A DNA stretch of 14,305 nt from Acidovorax delafieldii. GTDB taxonomy: Bacteria; Pseudomonadota; Gammaproteobacteria; Burkholderiales; Burkholderiaceae_C. Position numbers and translations under genes: made by a program. How positions within the stretch are numbered: position 1 is the first letter of the stretch; each line of letters begins with the position of its first letter. A model generated the notes under the pieces. It saw nothing but the letters and a program-made list of their open reading frames with translations. It was not told the origin of the DNA and did not search any database. The stretch spans positions 1 to 14,305 of the forward strand of contig DFQQ01000028.1 in assembly GCA_002377855.1 (NCBI GenBank), in the 5' to 3' direction. Positions 13,301 through 14,305 of this stretch are shown here, in pieces.

Positions 13301-14251
13301 ATGCAACTCCTGTTCATTGCTGATCCGCTTGAGAATTTCAAGATCTACAAAGACACCACTTTTGCCATGATGCGCGAGGCCCATCGACGCGGTCATGCGC
13401 TTGCAGTTTGTGAACCGCAGCACATCAGCTGGGTGAGGGGGGGGCGGGTGGCGGCGCAGGTGCGGCATATCACGCTAACTGGCGGTACGGACCCGTGGTT
13501 CGCCGTGCAGTCCGAAACCACCGCCGCGCTGGCGGATTTTGATGCAGTGCTCATGCGCAAGGACCCTCCGTTCGATAGCGAGTATTTCTATGCGACACAC
13601 ATGCTGGAGCAAGCGGAGCGCGAGGGCGCGCACGTCTTCAACAAGCCCCGTGCATTGCGAGATCACCCTGAAAAACTGGCCATCATGGAGTTTCCTCAGT
13701 TCATCGGGCCCACCCTTGTCACGCGCGACGCTGCGGAGATCAGGAAATTTCATGCCGAGCACCAAGACATCATCTTGAAGCCTCTGGATGGCATGGGGGG
13801 TATGGGCATCTTTCGTGTGGGGCAGGACGGACTCAATCTCGGTAGCATCATTGAGACGTTGAACCGCGACGGCGCTCAGAGCGTCATGGTGCAGAAGTTT
13901 CTTCCCGCAATTGCAGAGGGCGACAAGCGCGTTCTGATCGTGGGCGGTAAGCCGGTGCCATTCTGTTTGGCGCGCATCCCCCAGGGGGGCGAGGTGCGGG
14001 GCAATCTGGCTGCAGGAGGAAAGGGCGTCGCTCAGCCGTTGTCAGCCAGAGACTGGGAAATTGCAGAGTCCATTGGCCCGATTCTTCAGCAACGAGGACT
14101 CCTGCTGGCAGGGGTGGACGTAATCGGCGACTCTGTCACGGAGATCAATGTAACCAGTCCCACTTGTTTCCAAGAGATATTCGATCAAACGGGGTGTGAT
14201 GTGGCCAGCCTATATATAGGTGCACTGGAGGCTGCCCTAAGCGTTCAATAA
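13301..14251 (+). CDS. gshB: Glutathione synthetase
   Basis: The cytoplasmic ATP-grasp enzyme adds glycine to gamma-glutamylcysteine to complete glutathione. At 316 residues it is almost the same length as the E. coli enzyme (315), and key residues keep E. coli numbering: the ATP-contacting Lys160 in Lys-Pro-Leu-Asp-Gly-Met-Gly-Gly, and the metal ligands Asp273, Glu281 and Asn283, the last two in Glu-Ile-Asn-Val-Thr-Ser-Pro-Thr-Cys. ATG 13301 is fixed by an in-frame TGA at 13292-13294, and no good Shine-Dalgarno precedes it. A run of eight G lies inside the gene at 13437-13444 with the frame intact. The 3' part uses A/T-ending codons and holds a 12-bp palindrome at 14209-14220. Its substrate comes from GshA, encoded 3.5 kb upstream on the same strand. 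Confidence 0.97.
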   Translation: MQLLFIADPLENFKIYKDTTFAMMREAHRRGHALAVCEPQHISWVRGGRVAAQVRHITLTGGTDPWFAVQSETTAALADFDAVLMRKDPPFDSEYFYATHMLEQAEREGAHVFNKPRALRDHPEKLAIMEFPQFIGPTLVTRDAAEIRKFHAEHQDIILKPLDGMGGMGIFRVGQDGLNLGSIIETLNRDGAQSVMVQKFLPAIAEGDKRVLIVGGKPVPFCLARIPQGGEVRGNLAAGGKGVAQPLSARDWEIAESIGPILQQRGLLLAGVDVIGDSVTEINVTSPTCFQEIFDQTGCDVASLYIGALEAALSVQ

Positions 14252-14265
14252 AAACTGCGTTTGAT

Positions 14266-14295
14266 TTGCGTAGCTCCTCAACTTCCTGCTATGAT
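14266..14295 (+). promoter_or_regulatory. Candidate sigma-70 promoter for a gene beyond the window
   Basis: TTGCGT at 14266-14271 and TATGAT at 14290-14295 are separated by 18 bp, close to the sigma-70 pattern. They lie just after gshB and point rightward. The transcript would begin at or just past the window edge, so the target gene is not visible. Confidence 0.4.
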
Positions 14296-14305
14296 CGAGG
14301 GCTTC

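Overview
The window is GC-rich chromosomal DNA from a betaproteobacterium, most likely a Comamonadaceae member close to Acidovorax. This rests on how the proteins read (Kup, the PF08886-type GshA, ProA, HolA) and on a dispersed two-hairpin repeat and a long non-coding repeat typical of that family. It is inferred from memory of these families, with no database search. No rRNA, tRNA, CRISPR array, insertion sequence or phage gene was seen.

Layout: the window opens with the last codons of a methyl-accepting chemotaxis protein (2-163), ending in a CheR/CheB-docking type pentapeptide. Then come holA (DNA polymerase III delta) and a FAD-dependent amine/amino-acid oxidoreductase that may overlap it by 4 bp. 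A gene-free stretch of about 550 bp (2762-3314) follows, built of repeats. Two small uncharacterised genes lie on the minus strand (3315-3611 and 3671-3937), divergent from proA (4043-5323). From there everything is on the plus strand: trkA, trkH, gshA, kup, benE and gshB.

How the genes fit together: the right two thirds groups two potassium uptake systems (TrkAH and Kup) with both enzymes of glutathione synthesis (GshA, GshB), next to a proline synthesis enzyme (ProA). K+, glutamate, proline and glutathione are linked in osmotic and redox balance, and glutathione gates K+ efflux channels of the Kef type in other proteobacteria, so the grouping may be functional. That is inference. BenE, a benzoate/H+ symporter family protein, sits between kup and gshB without any aromatic catabolism gene in view.

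Most of the window is ordinary core genome. The most unusual structure is a 41-nt repeat with two hairpins at fixed spacing, present in three intergenic copies with paired base changes in one stem, and a fourth imperfect copy in exact register inside the proA coding sequence. Also notable are a duplicated ribosome-binding-site/ATG module at the start of the oxidoreductase gene, a missing glycine in the second nucleotide-binding motif of TrkA, and a change in codon use from about 12000 onward.
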